From Hydrogenispora ethanolica (GTDB lineage Bacteria > Bacillota > UBA4882 > UBA8346): a stretch of 64,000 nucleotides of DNA. Positions within the stretch are counted from its first letter, which is position 1. Each line of letters opens with the position of its first letter. Location of the stretch: assembly GCF_004340685.1 (NCBI RefSeq), contig NZ_SLUN01000007.1, positions 62,001-126,000 on the forward strand, read 5' to 3'. This document shows positions 29,341 through 38,108 of the stretch, in pieces. The notes below the pieces were generated by a model. It ran no database searches, was not told the DNA's origin, and saw only the letters and a list, made by a program, of their open reading frames with translations. The translations under genes were made by a program, and so were the position numbers.

Positions 29341-29469
29341 AAGCCATGTGATAAAGTCCTCTAATTCGGAAATCATCCTTTCAATGGACTAAAAAACGAC
29401 TTTATCCCTTGCTTCTCTGAGCTTTTGTGTTCACACCCTGGCCTTCGGACAGGGTTTATCACAACGCTT
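29341..29469 (+). mobile_element. MITE-like palindromic element, copy B
   Basis: Starts AAGCCATGTGATAAAGTC and ends GGTTTATCACAACGCTT. It has inner GACTTTATCCCTTGCTT, able to pair with the left end, and hairpin CCCTGGCCTTCGGACAGGG. It is bordered by TTAG on the left and TTCG on the right. Same orientation as copies A, F and G. Confidence 0.8.
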
Positions 29470-29484
29470 TTCGGTCGGTTTGAC

Positions 29485-29513
29485 TTGCCAGAAGTCAGCG
29501 ACCGTGGTATAAT
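29485..29513 (+). promoter_or_regulatory. Promoter of the panBCD leader
   Basis: TTGCCA (29485-29490), 17 bp and consensus TATAAT (29508-29513). Transcription would start near 29520, giving a leader of about 190 nt before panB. Confidence 0.65.
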
Positions 29514-29519
29514 TTGGTT

Positions 29520-29706
29520 ATTATCCATGGCCGGTATCCTTCGGGAACCGGACCGCCGGATGGATCGGTTTTTTTGAATCATATGGGAATCCGCTTGGAT
29601 CCGCAAGGACCGAGACGGGGGCATAAAGAACGAATTTTGGGAGAGCCTTCGTCGCGAGAGGGCTCTTTATTTTTATGCCTCGACCAAAGAAACGGAGGTT
29701 TTTGTG
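29520..29706 (+). promoter_or_regulatory. Structured leader of panBCD with two terminator-like hairpins
   Basis: The first hairpin AACCG/CGGTT (29546-29570) ends in seven T. The core GCTTGGATCCGC (29593-29604), in which CTTG can pair with CAAG, follows. A second hairpin AGAGCC/GGCTCT (29642-29666) runs into TTTATTTTTAT just before the panB ribosome-binding site. This suggests attenuation control. The position in front of pantothenate genes recalls the 'pan' RNA motif reported for Bacillota panB leaders, but I could not confirm that consensus. A similar core is found at 39031. Confidence 0.5.
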
Positions 29707-30576
29707 ATGAGGGAAATTACGACCCTAAAACTGCGCAAGATGAAGCAGGACGGAACCAAACTGGTGATGGTCACGGCCTATGATTACGCCGCCGCCCGGC
29801 TGGCGGAGGAGGCGGGGGTCGACCTGATCCTGGTCGGGGACACCCTGGGCATGGTGGTGCTGGGATATGACACGACCCTCCAGGTGACGCTGGAGGACAT
29901 GATCCATCACCTCAAGCCGGTGGTCCGGGGGACCCGGCGGGTGATGGTCGTCGGCGATCTGCCCTTCATGTCGTATCAAGTATCGCCGGAGCAAGCCGTG
30001 GTCAGCGCGGGCCGCCTGGTCCAGGAAGGCGGGGCCCAGGCGGTCAAGCTGGAGGGGGGCGCGGCGGTGGTCCCGGCGATCAGCCGGATCACCGCCGCCG
30101 GAATACCGGTCCTGGGCCACCTCGGATTCACCCCGCAGTCGGTACACCAGTTGGGCGGCGCCATCTTTCAGGGCAAGACGGCGGCCAAGGCCCGCGGCTT
30201 GCTCGAGGATGCGCTGCGGCTGGAAGACGCCGGAGTCTGCGCCGTCGTTTTGGAGCTGGTTCCCTGGGAAGCGGCGGAACTGATCAGCCGGCGGTTGACG
30301 GTTCCGACCATCGGAATCGGATCCGGGCCGGCTTGTGACGGCCAGGTCCTGGTCTATCACGATCTGCTGGGACTCAACCCGGAAATCCGGCTGAAGCATA
30401 ACAAGGTCTTCGCGGAGATCGGCAAGCTGACCTCGGCCGCGCTCGGCGCCTATGCGGCCGAGGTTCGTTCCGGGCAATTCCCGGCCGAGGAACATACCCG
30501 GCGCATGGATCCCGCGGCCTGGCGGGAATTGCAAGAGAGCGCCGGCATGACCCGCCCGGAAGGGGGACGGCCATGA
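29707..30576 (+). CDS. panB: 3-methyl-2-oxobutanoate hydroxymethyltransferase
   Basis: Transfers a hydroxymethyl group from methylene-tetrahydrofolate to ketoisovalerate, giving ketopantoate, the first committed step to pantothenate; 289 aa. It has the opening TAYDYAAARLAEEAGVD, the metal-binding LVGDTLGMVVLGYDTT and the conserved GIPVLGHLGFTPQSVHQLGG. ATG 29707 is 8 bases after GGAGG (GTG 29704 is also possible). It overlaps panC by ATGA. Folate-dependent, and folB lies just upstream. Confidence 0.95.
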   Translation: MREITTLKLRKMKQDGTKLVMVTAYDYAAARLAEEAGVDLILVGDTLGMVVLGYDTTLQVTLEDMIHHLKPVVRGTRRVMVVGDLPFMSYQVSPEQAVVSAGRLVQEGGAQAVKLEGGAAVVPAISRITAAGIPVLGHLGFTPQSVHQLGGAIFQGKTAAKARGLLEDALRLEDAGVCAVVLELVPWEAAELISRRLTVPTIGIGSGPACDGQVLVYHDLLGLNPEIRLKHNKVFAEIGKLTSAALGAYAAEVRSGQFPAEEHTRRMDPAAWRELQESAGMTRPEGGRP

Positions 30577-31424
30577 AGACCATCCGTTCGATCGCCGCGT
30601 TGCAGGAGGAGATCCGGGAAGCGCGCCGCCGGGGAGAATCCGTCGGATTCGTGCCGACCATGGGTTATTTTCATGAAGGGCATCTCTCGTTGATGCGCCG
30701 GGCCCGCCGGGAGAACGGGCTGGTCGTGGTCAGCCTGTTCGTCAATTCCCTGCAATTCGGGCCCAACGAGGATTTTGCCAAATACCCGCGGGATTTGGAC
30801 CGCGACGCGCAAATGGCCGAGGGGACCGGGGTGGATCTGCTCTTCCATCCCGAGGCGGCCGAAATGTATCCCGAAGGCTTCCAGACCACGGTGACCGTGG
30901 GCGAGTTAACCGAAGGACTCTGCGGCGCCAGCCGGCCGGGGCATTTTCAAGGGGTGGCCACGGTCGTATTGAAACTTTTCCATATCGTCCAGCCGGACCG
31001 GGCGTACTTCGGGGAGAAGGATGCCCAACAGTTGCGGGTGATCCGCCGGATGGCGCGGGACCTGAATCTCGGCCTGGCGGTGGTGGGATGCCCGATCGTC
31101 CGGGAACCGGACGGCCTGGCGCTCAGTTCGCGCAATATCTTCTTAGCTCCGGCGGAACGCCAAGCCGCTTTGGTGCTCTACCGGACCCTGCAACGGGCCG
31201 GGGAATTGCTCGCCGCCGGAGAACGGGATAGTACCGCGCTGCGCCGGGAATTATTTACGGTGTTGGACGGGGAACCCCTGGCCGAGCTGGATTACCTGGC
31301 CATCGTCGACAGCGACACCCTGCAACCGCGGCAACCGCTGGCCGGAACCATCCTGGTGGCGCTGGCGGTCCGGATCGGCAAGACCCGGCTGATCGATAAC
31401 CTGACCTTTGCCATCACCAACTGA
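30573..31424 (+). CDS. panC: Pantothenate synthetase (pantoate-beta-alanine ligase)
   Basis: ATP-dependent ligation of pantoate and beta-alanine, cytosolic, 283 aa. It has the nucleotidyltransferase signature VPTMGYFHEGHLSLM with the HxGH-like HEGH, the adenylate-site GEKDAQQLRVIRRM and the KMSKS-like ALSSRN. Its start overlaps the panB stop (ATGA), so the two are translationally coupled. The enzyme that makes ketopantoate into pantoate is not in this operon. Confidence 0.95.
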   Translation: MKTIRSIAALQEEIREARRRGESVGFVPTMGYFHEGHLSLMRRARRENGLVVVSLFVNSLQFGPNEDFAKYPRDLDRDAQMAEGTGVDLLFHPEAAEMYPEGFQTTVTVGELTEGLCGASRPGHFQGVATVVLKLFHIVQPDRAYFGEKDAQQLRVIRRMARDLNLGLAVVGCPIVREPDGLALSSRNIFLAPAERQAALVLYRTLQRAGELLAAGERDSTALRRELFTVLDGEPLAELDYLAIVDSDTLQPRQPLAGTILVALAVRIGKTRLIDNLTFAITN

Positions 31425-31472
31425 AACAACCGCGGCGACTGTCGTCCGCTCCGGAAATGAGGAGAAAAAAAG

Positions 31473-31823
31473 ATGTTACGGAATATGTGCAAGTCCAAGA
31501 TTCACCGGGCCACGGTCACCGAGGCCAACCTGAATTACGTCGGCAGCATCACCATTGATGAGACGCTGCTTCAAAAGACGGATATTTTGCCCTATGAACT
31601 GGTCCAGGTCGTCAACATCAATAATGGGGAACGGTTTGAGACCTATGCCATTGCCGGAGCTCCCGGTTCGGGGACGGTCTGCCTGAACGGCGCGGCGGCC
31701 CGCCTGGCGGTCCCCGGCGATATCGTCATCATCATCGCCTACGGCCTCTATGACCCGGAGGAGCTGGAGCGCTGGGAACCGCGGATCGTCCACGTGGACG
31801 CCAACAACCGGATCATCGGCTGA
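31473..31823 (+). CDS. panD: Aspartate 1-decarboxylase proenzyme
   Basis: Makes beta-alanine from L-aspartate. It is a pyruvoyl enzyme that cleaves itself at Gly24-Ser25, here within YVGSITID, and turns the serine into the pyruvoyl group; 116 aa, with the conserved [26 protein letters not shown] precedes ATG 31473. It is the last gene of panBCD, 48 bases after panC. Confidence 0.95.
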   Translation: MLRNMCKSKIHRATVTEANLNYVGSITIDETLLQKTDILPYELVQVVNINNGERFETYAIAGAPGSGTVCLNGAAARLAVPGDIVIIIAYGLYDPEELERWEPRIVHVDANNRIIG

Positions 31824-31869
31824 TCCCTCCGTCCGGCCGCTTGCCACTCATCCATGCCTCGCCTGGGTC

Positions 31870-32199
31870 TCAGCTCCATTTGGCGCCCCACAGCTTCATC
31901 TCGACGATGACCGGTTTCAGGCTGCGGCCTTTCTCCGTCAGCTCATACTCCACGGTCGGCGGGATAGTCGGATACGCGGTGCGGGTCAGGATCCCTTTGG
32001 CCTCCAGCTCGCGAAGGCGTCCCGCCAGCGTCTTGGGGCTGATCCCCGGCATGGCGTGGCGCAATTCTCCGAAGCGTCTGACGCCCTCGAATAACTCCTT
32101 AATAATCAAGAAGCTCCATTTGCCCTCGAGGATCTCCAAAGCTTTCTCGATGGAACACTCGACATTGGGCGGGCACGTTTTTTCAAGAGATTCTTCCAT
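31870..32199 (-). CDS. HxlR family transcriptional regulator
   Basis: Winged-helix regulator of 109 aa. It has the near-N-terminal Cys pair (CPPNVEC), the HxlR core LEGKWSFLIIKELFEG, the recognition helix ISPKTLAGRLRELEAKG and wing TIPPTVEYELTEKGRSL. AAGGAG lies 9 bases before ATG 32199, which I prefer to ATG 32208, which abuts it. It is divergent from the DUF362 gene and likely regulates itself and that gene through the dyad between them. Some HxlR proteins sense oxidants or aldehydes through cysteine; here C16 and C21 (numbering from 32208) could serve, as inference. Confidence 0.9.
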   Translation of the reverse strand: MEESLEKTCPPNVECSIEKALEILEGKWSFLIIKELFEGVRRFGELRHAMPGISPKTLAGRLRELEAKGILTRTAYPTIPPTVEYELTEKGRSLKPVIVEMKLWGAKWS

Positions 32200-32272
32200 A
32201 GAGTGCATCTCCTTATCCCGAGGGTCGCTCCGCGACTTTGCACCGGCGCTAGCCGGTAGCCTCGGGGATACT

Positions 32273-32327
32273 AGTATCGTTTTGGAAACTACTTTTTATA
32301 TTATACCGGCAATGCTATAATAGTCAA
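32273..32327 (-). promoter_or_regulatory. HxlR promoter with adjacent operator-like dyad
   Basis: Reverse strand: TTGACT (32327-32322), 16 bp and TATAAT (32305-32300). Right after it lies the imperfect inverted repeat 32273-32293 (AGTATCGTTT with AAACTACT), where a repressor would block initiation. TATAAT (32316-32321) on the forward strand could serve the divergent DUF362 gene, although its -35 is poor. Confidence 0.55.
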
Positions 32328-32400
32328 TAACTCCCATCCGGCCCAATGGGGCATCATGGGGAGGTAGCAAGGAATTCTCGAAGCAGCAGGAGGAGCTAGG

Positions 32401-33480
32401 ATGAGCGCTACAGTTTTGTTTTCACCGGTAACCTTCGACAAGTATGACTCCGAGGTTACGCTGCCGGCCAAATTCGGACGCTTGATCGATCGCCTGGGAA
32501 TGGCCGAAACCGTCCAGGGCAAGTGGACCGTCATCAAAATGCACTTGGGCAGGAGAATCGGTTATTCGACCATCCCGCCTTTGTTTGTGAAGATTCTCGT
32601 CGACAAGCTGCAGTCCTACGGCGCCAAGGTATATATCAGCGACCAGGAAATCGCCAATGCCAAAGCCCGGGGTTATTCCGAGGATTATCTGGGGGTGCCG
32701 ATCGTTCCGGCTTGCGGCGTCACCGGCAAGTATTTCTATGAGCAGCGGGTGGACTTCAAGACCTTTCAAAACGTCGATGTGGCCGGGAATATCTACGACG
32801 CCGAAGTGATGATCGACCTATCGCACGTCAAAGGCCATGGCGCCTGCGGGTACGGCGGGGCCTGCAAGAATATTGCCATGGGTTGCGTCACCGACCGGAC
32901 CCGGCAGCAGATCCACGGGTTGGAAGGCGGCCTGGAATGGAACGAGCAATTGTGCAGCGGTTGCGAGCTTTGCGTCAACAGCTGTAATCATGATGCCAAC
33001 AGTTTTCAGGACGGCAAGTATCGGGTCAACTTCCATCACTGTACCTACTGCCAGCATTGCGTCAAGGTCTGTCCCAGCGGCGCCTTGACCATGGACGCCC
33101 GGCGTTATGAGGATTTCCAACAGGGGATGGCCATCTGTACCGACACGGTGTTGAAACAGTTCCAGCCGGGCCATGTCTTCTATATCAACGTCTTGCTCCA
33201 GATTACAGCCCTCTGTGACTGCTGGGGCTTGACAACGCCGGCGCTGGTTCCGGATCTCGGCATCATGGCGGCCACCGACATTGTCGCGATCGAACAGGCC
33301 TGCCTCGACGCCATCCGGTTCGAAAACCTGATCCCCAGCGGCATACCGCAGGGAATGGAACTGGGGACCAGCGGACACCTTTTCGAAAGGCTCCATGGGA
33401 AGAATCCCTTTATCCAACTGCAGGAATTGGAGAAACGGGGCTTGGGAAACCGCGAATACCGGCTGGAGACGGTCGAATGA
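32401..33480 (+). CDS. DUF362 family protein with two [4Fe-4S] ferredoxin motifs
   Basis: Protein of 359 aa with no signal peptide. The N-terminal DUF362 part (about 1-190) carries VKGHGACGYGGACKNIAMGC. It is followed by two ferredoxin motifs, CSGCELCVNSC and CTYCQHCVKVC (about 195-245), enough for two [4Fe-4S] clusters, and a further 110-residue DUF362 part. It is probably an electron-transfer or redox protein; no reaction is established for the family. AGGAGGAGCTAGG precedes ATG 32401. It is divergent from an HxlR regulator. Confidence 0.85.
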   Translation: MSATVLFSPVTFDKYDSEVTLPAKFGRLIDRLGMAETVQGKWTVIKMHLGRRIGYSTIPPLFVKILVDKLQSYGAKVYISDQEIANAKARGYSEDYLGVPIVPACGVTGKYFYEQRVDFKTFQNVDVAGNIYDAEVMIDLSHVKGHGACGYGGACKNIAMGCVTDRTRQQIHGLEGGLEWNEQLCSGCELCVNSCNHDANSFQDGKYRVNFHHCTYCQHCVKVCPSGALTMDARRYEDFQQGMAICTDTVLKQFQPGHVFYINVLLQITALCDCWGLTTPALVPDLGIMAATDIVAIEQACLDAIRFENLIPSGIPQGMELGTSGHLFERLHGKNPFIQLQELEKRGLGNREYRLETVE

Positions 33481-33484
33481 TTCT

Positions 33485-33517
33485 TGAGGCGCCATCTTCA
33501 CAGAAGATGGCGCCTCA
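33485..33517 (+). terminator. Hairpin after the DUF362 gene
   Basis: Perfect 14-bp stem (33485-33498 with 33504-33517) around CACAG. No T run follows on the forward strand, so it may act as an mRNA 3' end stabiliser or a weak terminator. Confidence 0.55.
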
Positions 33518-33540
33518 TAGGACATCGAGTCGGTCGATAA

Positions 33541-33577
33541 ATTGGAAAGAGCGGCTTTTAGGGCCGCTCTTTCCAAT
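33541..33577 (-). terminator. Hairpin between convergent DUF362 and HtrA genes
   Basis: Perfect 15-bp stem, 33541-33555 with 33563-33577, 7-base loop. It lies just beyond the end of the HtrA gene; the T-rich run after it is short in either direction. Confidence 0.6.
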
Positions 33578-33596
33578 TGCAAACCAAAAAGTATGG

Positions 33597-34718
33597 TCAG
33601 CGTTTCGGCTGAGGCTTCTCTTCGAGGAGCAGCTTCACGCTGAGCGGATTTCCTTTCCGGATAAACTGGATGGCCAGTTGATCGCCGACTTTATGCTGCC
33701 GGATAATCTTGATCAGATCGTCGACGCCGGAGATCTCCTGTTCATCCACTCGAATGATGAGATCGTAGGTGCGCAGGCCGGCTTTATCGGCCGGGCCGCC
33801 TTTGACGGGGCCGATGAGCACGCCCTCGGCGGTGGAGATGCTCAGCGCCGCGCGGTCTTTGGTGTCCAATAGCTTGAGGTCGATCATGGCCGCGCCGATC
33901 CAGGGATGGCTGAGCCGCCCTTTGGCCATCAGCTCTTTGAGATTCTCTTTTACGGTATTGATGGGAATGGCGAAACTCAAATTCTGCCCGGCGGAGCTGA
34001 CTGCGGTGTTGATGCCGATCACTTCTCCTTGCAGATTGAGCAGGGGTCCGCCGCTGTTGCCGGGGTTGATGGCGGCATCGGTCTGCAGCATATTCTCGTA
34101 TGTAGTGCTGTCGCCGTTATCCACGCCCGCTGTCAACGGACGGCCCTTGGCGCTGATGATCCCTTGGGTGACGGTATGGTCGAGTCCGTACGGGTTGCCG
34201 ATGGCCACGACCCATTCTCCGACCCGGATCCGGTCCGAGTCGCCAAAACGGAAATACCTGGCCGGCTCGGCGAGGTCCACTTTGAGGATGGCCAGGTCAA
34301 ATTCGGTATCCAGGCCCACGACCGTGGCAGGCAGCGGTTTTTTCTGGCCTTGCAGCGTGACCTCGATCGATTGGGCGCCGGCGACCACATGGGCGTTGGT
34401 CAGGATATGGCCTTGCTCATCGAAGAAAAAACCGCTGCCGAAACCCTGAAATTGCTGCTTCTTTTTGCCAAAGAAGAACGACTGTACCTGCTTTTCGAAA
34501 TTGGCGGTTATCCAGACGACTTTGGACATATTCGACTCGGCGATGTCCGCCACGATGCTCGTGCCGATGAGGTCCGGCCCCGGCGCCGCGGCTCGGACTT
34601 GCCCCAGCGGCAGCAGGGAGCCGAAGGCGAGCGCCAGAACCATCGCCAAAACGATCAACCGGGAACGGATGCTTCGAGAAGTTGTCAATGCGATCACCTC
34701 TTGAGAAACTTTCTTCAC
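33597..34718 (-). CDS. HtrA/DegP-like serine protease with one PDZ domain
   Basis: Extracytoplasmic protease/chaperone of the trypsin-like S1C family, 373 aa. An N-terminal hydrophobic segment (about 20-42, ending VRAAAP) is a signal peptide or anchor. The triad is His in ILTNAHVV, Asp in FDLAILKVD and Ser in NPGNSGGPLLN. One PDZ domain fills about 270-370. It has the length of single-PDZ HtrA/DegS-type enzymes. It stands alone. In a two-membrane cell it would guard the periplasm. Confidence 0.92.
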   Translation of the reverse strand: MKKVSQEVIALTTSRSIRSRLIVLAMVLALAFGSLLPLGQVRAAAPGPDLIGTSIVADIAESNMSKVVWITANFEKQVQSFFFGKKKQQFQGFGSGFFFDEQGHILTNAHVVAGAQSIEVTLQGQKKPLPATVVGLDTEFDLAILKVDLAEPARYFRFGDSDRIRVGEWVVAIGNPYGLDHTVTQGIISAKGRPLTAGVDNGDSTTYENMLQTDAAINPGNSGGPLLNLQGEVIGINTAVSSAGQNLSFAIPINTVKENLKELMAKGRLSHPWIGAAMIDLKLLDTKDRAALSISTAEGVLIGPVKGGPADKAGLRTYDLIIRVDEQEISGVDDLIKIIRQHKVGDQLAIQFIRKGNPLSVKLLLEEKPQPKR

Positions 34719-34829
34719 TTATACAACGTTCTCCTGTGGGAAATAGTTCCACCCCTCGTACGGAAACGAATGAACCCCGGAAGTTGCGGCGCAAGCGCGA
34801 ATCGGTTATAATGACGGAGGGTGAATGCG

Positions 34830-35807
34830 ATGGAAGAGATACTCCAATTCTTGCTGGAACGGTCCGGACAATATATATCCGGCGAAGCGTTGGCGCGCCG
34901 GGCCGGGATTACCCGGGCCGGAATCTGGAAACAAATTGAGCAACTGCGCGCCCTGGGGTTTACCATTGAATCGGCGCCGCGGAAAGGCTACCGGCTGACC
35001 GGGGGAGGCGACGCCTTACTCCCGGTGGTGGTCAAAGACGGGCTCCGTACCGAGCGTTTCGGCCGCAGCCTTCGCTATCAGTTCGAAACCGATTCGACCA
35101 ATTCGTGGGCGCGGCGGCAGGCGGAAGCCGGAGAACCGGAGGGCACGGTACTGGTCGCCGAGACGCAACGGCAAGGCAGAGGTAGAATGGGCCGGGCCTG
35201 GTCGTCGACCCCGGGGAAGGGATTGTGGTTCAGCATGATCCTCCGGCCCCGCTTGAGCGCGGCCGATTTGGCCGGGCTCATGACCCTGACCGCGGTGTCG
35301 ATGGCCCGGGCGATTGCGGCTGTTACGGGAACCGCTCCCGACATCAAATGGCCCAACGATATTCTTTATCGAGGCCGCAAGCTGGTGGGGATCCTGGCCG
35401 AGATGAAAGGCGAACTGGATTGGGTCAACTACTTGGTGATCGGGATCGGCGTAAATGTCAATCATGAGGCGGCGGATTTTCCGCCGGAACTGGCCGACCG
35501 GGCCGGATCGCTCCGTCAGATTGCCGGGCGGAACTTCTCCCGCGCCGAACTGCTCCGGGAGTTCCTGGCCGAGTTTGAACGGGCCTATGATGATGTCCCA
35601 GCCAACGGACTGGCGGCGGTCATTCAGTATGCCCGGGAGCATTCGGCCACTTTGGGCCGGGAGGTTACGGTGAGCCAGGGCTTTGGCCGGACCATCACCG
35701 GAATGGCGCTGGACCTGGCCGAGGACGGCAGCCTGCTGCTGCGGGATCATGCCGGAGAGTTGCTCCGGCTGAGTTCCGGAGAGCTCATCGCCGGAGCAGC
35801 GGAATAG
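34830..35807 (+). CDS. birA: Biotin-[acetyl-CoA-carboxylase] ligase and biotin operon repressor
   Basis: Bifunctional BirA of 325 aa. The N-terminal winged helix (about 1-60, ISGEALARRAGITRAGIWKQ) binds DNA. The catalytic domain has the biotinyl-AMP loop GRGRMGR, the preceding ETQRQ and KWPNDI with the catalytic Lys region. The C-terminal SH3-like domain ends the protein. It attaches biotin to carboxylases and represses biotin genes. ATG 34830 is 9 bases after GGAGG; GTG 34821 would abut it. No biotin operator was recognised here. Confidence 0.93.
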   Translation: MEEILQFLLERSGQYISGEALARRAGITRAGIWKQIEQLRALGFTIESAPRKGYRLTGGGDALLPVVVKDGLRTERFGRSLRYQFETDSTNSWARRQAEAGEPEGTVLVAETQRQGRGRMGRAWSSTPGKGLWFSMILRPRLSAADLAGLMTLTAVSMARAIAAVTGTAPDIKWPNDILYRGRKLVGILAEMKGELDWVNYLVIGIGVNVNHEAADFPPELADRAGSLRQIAGRNFSRAELLREFLAEFERAYDDVPANGLAAVIQYAREHSATLGREVTVSQGFGRTITGMALDLAEDGSLLLRDHAGELLRLSSGELIAGAAE

Positions 35808-35849
35808 CCGCTTGGCAAAGAAAAGAAAGGGCTCTCCCAGGCCGCGGGC

Positions 35850-37298
35850 TCAGAATTTTCGCCACAACATCCAGCGCCAACTCTCCTCCTGGGAAGGGTC
35901 GGATTTTGAATCCAATTCCGTACTGGCCTCAAGCGACATCGACCAATTCTTGGGCAGCTGAAAAGAGGAGGAGATTCCTAGCTTCGCGGCATGGGTATCC
36001 CAGAGATCCACGCCCACGGTCCATTTGGAGGTGGCGGGGTAGTCAATTCCGACTCCGAACTTATTCTGGTAGAGCCCAACCCTGCTGGTGTATCCGGGGT
36101 TCGTAAACATCCACTGCATGGTGGCCTGGTTTTTCTCTCCGATGTCGTCAATCTGCAGCCGCAGTCCGTTTTTTTCGTCAAAACTGCTGTCCAGCCTGTA
36201 GCTGAAGAGCGCTCCGTCCTGCCGGTGCGAACCGACGCCCAACGAATTGGCGAAGCGGATCTGTTGCAACCGCTTGACATAATCGTTGACCCGCTTGGCC
36301 GCCTGGCTGGCGGTGCCGACTGTCTGCTGGATCTCGGCCAGGGTGCTGTCGTCGCCGGCGGTGAGCTTCTGGACGGCGTTGTTGATGCTCTGGGCGGCCT
36401 GATTGATAGCGCTCATCGCTTGGCCGGCGTCGGTCATGAGCTGTTCGATGTCCTGATCCTTGGATGACAGGAGCGCCGAGAACTGTTCCAGATTCTCGGT
36501 GACTCGCTCGGCGTTAGCGAGCGTCTTTTTCAGATTGGTCCCCAATTCGCCGGAGGCGTCGGCTTTCTGCAGGAATTGGTTTGCCGTCAGGCTGGCCTGG
36601 AGCAGTTGGGCGGAAGATTGGTTGATATTGCGCACGATTTCGTCGAGTTGACCCTCGTTGTTCTGGGCCAAGCGTTCGGAGATGGCCGCGATGTGGTCGA
36701 GCCGGCGGAAAAAGCCGGCTAAGTCGATGGTTTGAAATTGGCCGCTGAATTTGTCGAGGGTTTTGGAGATCCGTTCCATATTCTGGAGCGAATTGCGGAT
36801 CGATTGGGTCACTTCCGGATCGCCGGTCAGCGTCTTGATGGAATCGGCGATCTCCCGCAGCGAAGTGATGGCCTCATAGGCCGCGACATAGATCTGCTCC
36901 ATGGACATGGGAGTTTTGCCGATGATCCGGTCGCCGGGAAGCGGCTTTTCGCCCCGTTCCAACGGCATGAGCTCCAGATACTTATCCCCGACCACGCTGC
37001 TGCTGGCGATCAGCGCCTTGCTGCGATGCGGGATCTTGAATTCCGACTGGATCCGCATGGCCACGATGATTTTCAGGTCGTCAAAATAGACCTCGCTAAT
37101 CCGGCCGACATCCACCCCGTTGTATTTCACCGGCGCGCCCGGGCGCAGACCTTCGATCCGGTCAAAGACCGCTTCCAAACGATAACCGCGCTCCAGAAAC
37201 TGTGAACCGGAAAGCCACATAAACAGGGAGACCATCCCCAACAAAGCCACCAGCGTAAAGATTCCTACCTTGGTTTCGGAGTTCAACGTCAAATCCAT
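35850..37298 (-). CDS. mlaD: MlaD-like MCE-domain protein with C-terminal barrel-like domain
   Basis: Lipid-binding subunit of an Mla-type transporter, 482 aa, far longer than the about 180 aa of E. coli MlaD. One membrane helix (about 13-31) is followed by an MCE domain (about 38-115, LRPGAPVKYNGVDVG) and a long helical, coiled-coil-like stretch (about 150-335). A C-terminal part (about 350-482) has alternating polar and aromatic beta strands and ends in Phe (WMLWRKF), as outer-membrane proteins do. This plan fits a protein spanning the periplasm to the outer membrane, as described for Veillonella MlaD. It is the last gene of mlaEFD. Confidence 0.85.
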   Translation of the reverse strand: MDLTLNSETKVGIFTLVALLGMVSLFMWLSGSQFLERGYRLEAVFDRIEGLRPGAPVKYNGVDVGRISEVYFDDLKIIVAMRIQSEFKIPHRSKALIASSSVVGDKYLELMPLERGEKPLPGDRIIGKTPMSMEQIYVAAYEAITSLREIADSIKTLTGDPEVTQSIRNSLQNMERISKTLDKFSGQFQTIDLAGFFRRLDHIAAISERLAQNNEGQLDEIVRNINQSSAQLLQASLTANQFLQKADASGELGTNLKKTLANAERVTENLEQFSALLSSKDQDIEQLMTDAGQAMSAINQAAQSINNAVQKLTAGDDSTLAEIQQTVGTASQAAKRVNDYVKRLQQIRFANSLGVGSHRQDGALFSYRLDSSFDEKNGLRLQIDDIGEKNQATMQWMFTNPGYTSRVGLYQNKFGVGIDYPATSKWTVGVDLWDTHAAKLGISSSFQLPKNWSMSLEASTELDSKSDPSQEESWRWMLWRKF

Positions 37299-37361
37299 CG
37301 CCTCCAGCGTTTCGAATGCGAGGCCCGGCGGGCCGGAATGTTTCGAAATAATAACCTGTCC

Positions 37362-38096
37362 TTAGATTTCCAAGCGAAAATTTTGCAAAAATTGGCGGAA
37401 CAGCGGATGACTGACCCGGTCCAACTCGGCCCGGGGCCGCACCTCCACCAGGTCACCTTCATTCAAGAGACCGACCCGGTCCGCAACCTTCAGGGCGCTC
37501 TGGATGTCGTGGGTGACCACGATCGAGGTGATTCCCAAATTGCGTTGCAGCTCCCGAATGAGTTCGTTAATGGTGTCGGCGATGATCGGATCGAGGCCGG
37601 TCGTCGGCTCATCGTACAGCAGGATCGGCGGTTCGATGGCCACCGCCCGGGCGATCGCCGTCCGTTTTTTCATGCCGCCGCTCAGGTCGGCCGGCATTTT
37701 TGCGGCGGTCTCCGGTTCCAAGCCGACGATGGCTAAGGTCCGGTAGACCCGCTCGCGAATCTCCGCTTCCGGCAGCCCCTTGCGGCGCAGGCCGAAAGCG
37801 ACGTTATCGTATATATTCAAAGAGTCAAAAAGCGCCGAGGACTGAAAGACCATTCCCATTTGCTGCCGGATCTCCCGCCACTCCTCCTTGGTGAAGGCGG
37901 CGGTTCCGGTACCGTCGATCTCCACCCAGCCCGCGGTGGGCTGGATCAACCCCATGATCAGTCGGAGCAGGGTGCTTTTGCCGCAACCGCTTGGCCCCAT
38001 GATGACCAGGGTCTCGCCCCGCTCGACGGTCAAATTCAGCTGTTGTAAGATCATTCTGCCGCCAATGGCGTAACTCAGGTTGACCAGCTTAATCAC
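37362..38096 (-). CDS. mlaF: Mla-type phospholipid ABC transporter, ATP-binding protein
   Basis: Cytosolic ATPase of 244 aa with Walker A GPSGCGKST, Q-loop VFQSSALFDSL, ABC signature LSGGMKKR and Walker B ILLYDEPTTGLDP. The FDSLNIYDNVAFGLR stretch is typical of the MlaF/Ttg2A type. It powers phospholipid movement between inner and outer membranes with MlaE and MlaD. It lies 12 bases after mlaE and 63 bases before mlaD. Confidence 0.93.
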   Translation of the reverse strand: MIKLVNLSYAIGGRMILQQLNLTVERGETLVIMGPSGCGKSTLLRLIMGLIQPTAGWVEIDGTGTAAFTKEEWREIRQQMGMVFQSSALFDSLNIYDNVAFGLRRKGLPEAEIRERVYRTLAIVGLEPETAAKMPADLSGGMKKRTAIARAVAIEPPILLYDEPTTGLDPIIADTINELIRELQRNLGITSIVVTHDIQSALKVADRVGLLNEGDLVEVRPRAELDRVSHPLFRQFLQNFRLEI

Positions 38097-38108
38097 AACA
38101 ATCCTCCG

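Noticed and set aside
34780-34812. TTGCGG-N17-TATAAT before birA as a promoter
   Set aside because: The implied start of transcription would fall on the ribosome-binding site at 34816-34820, leaving too little leader, so the match is probably chance.
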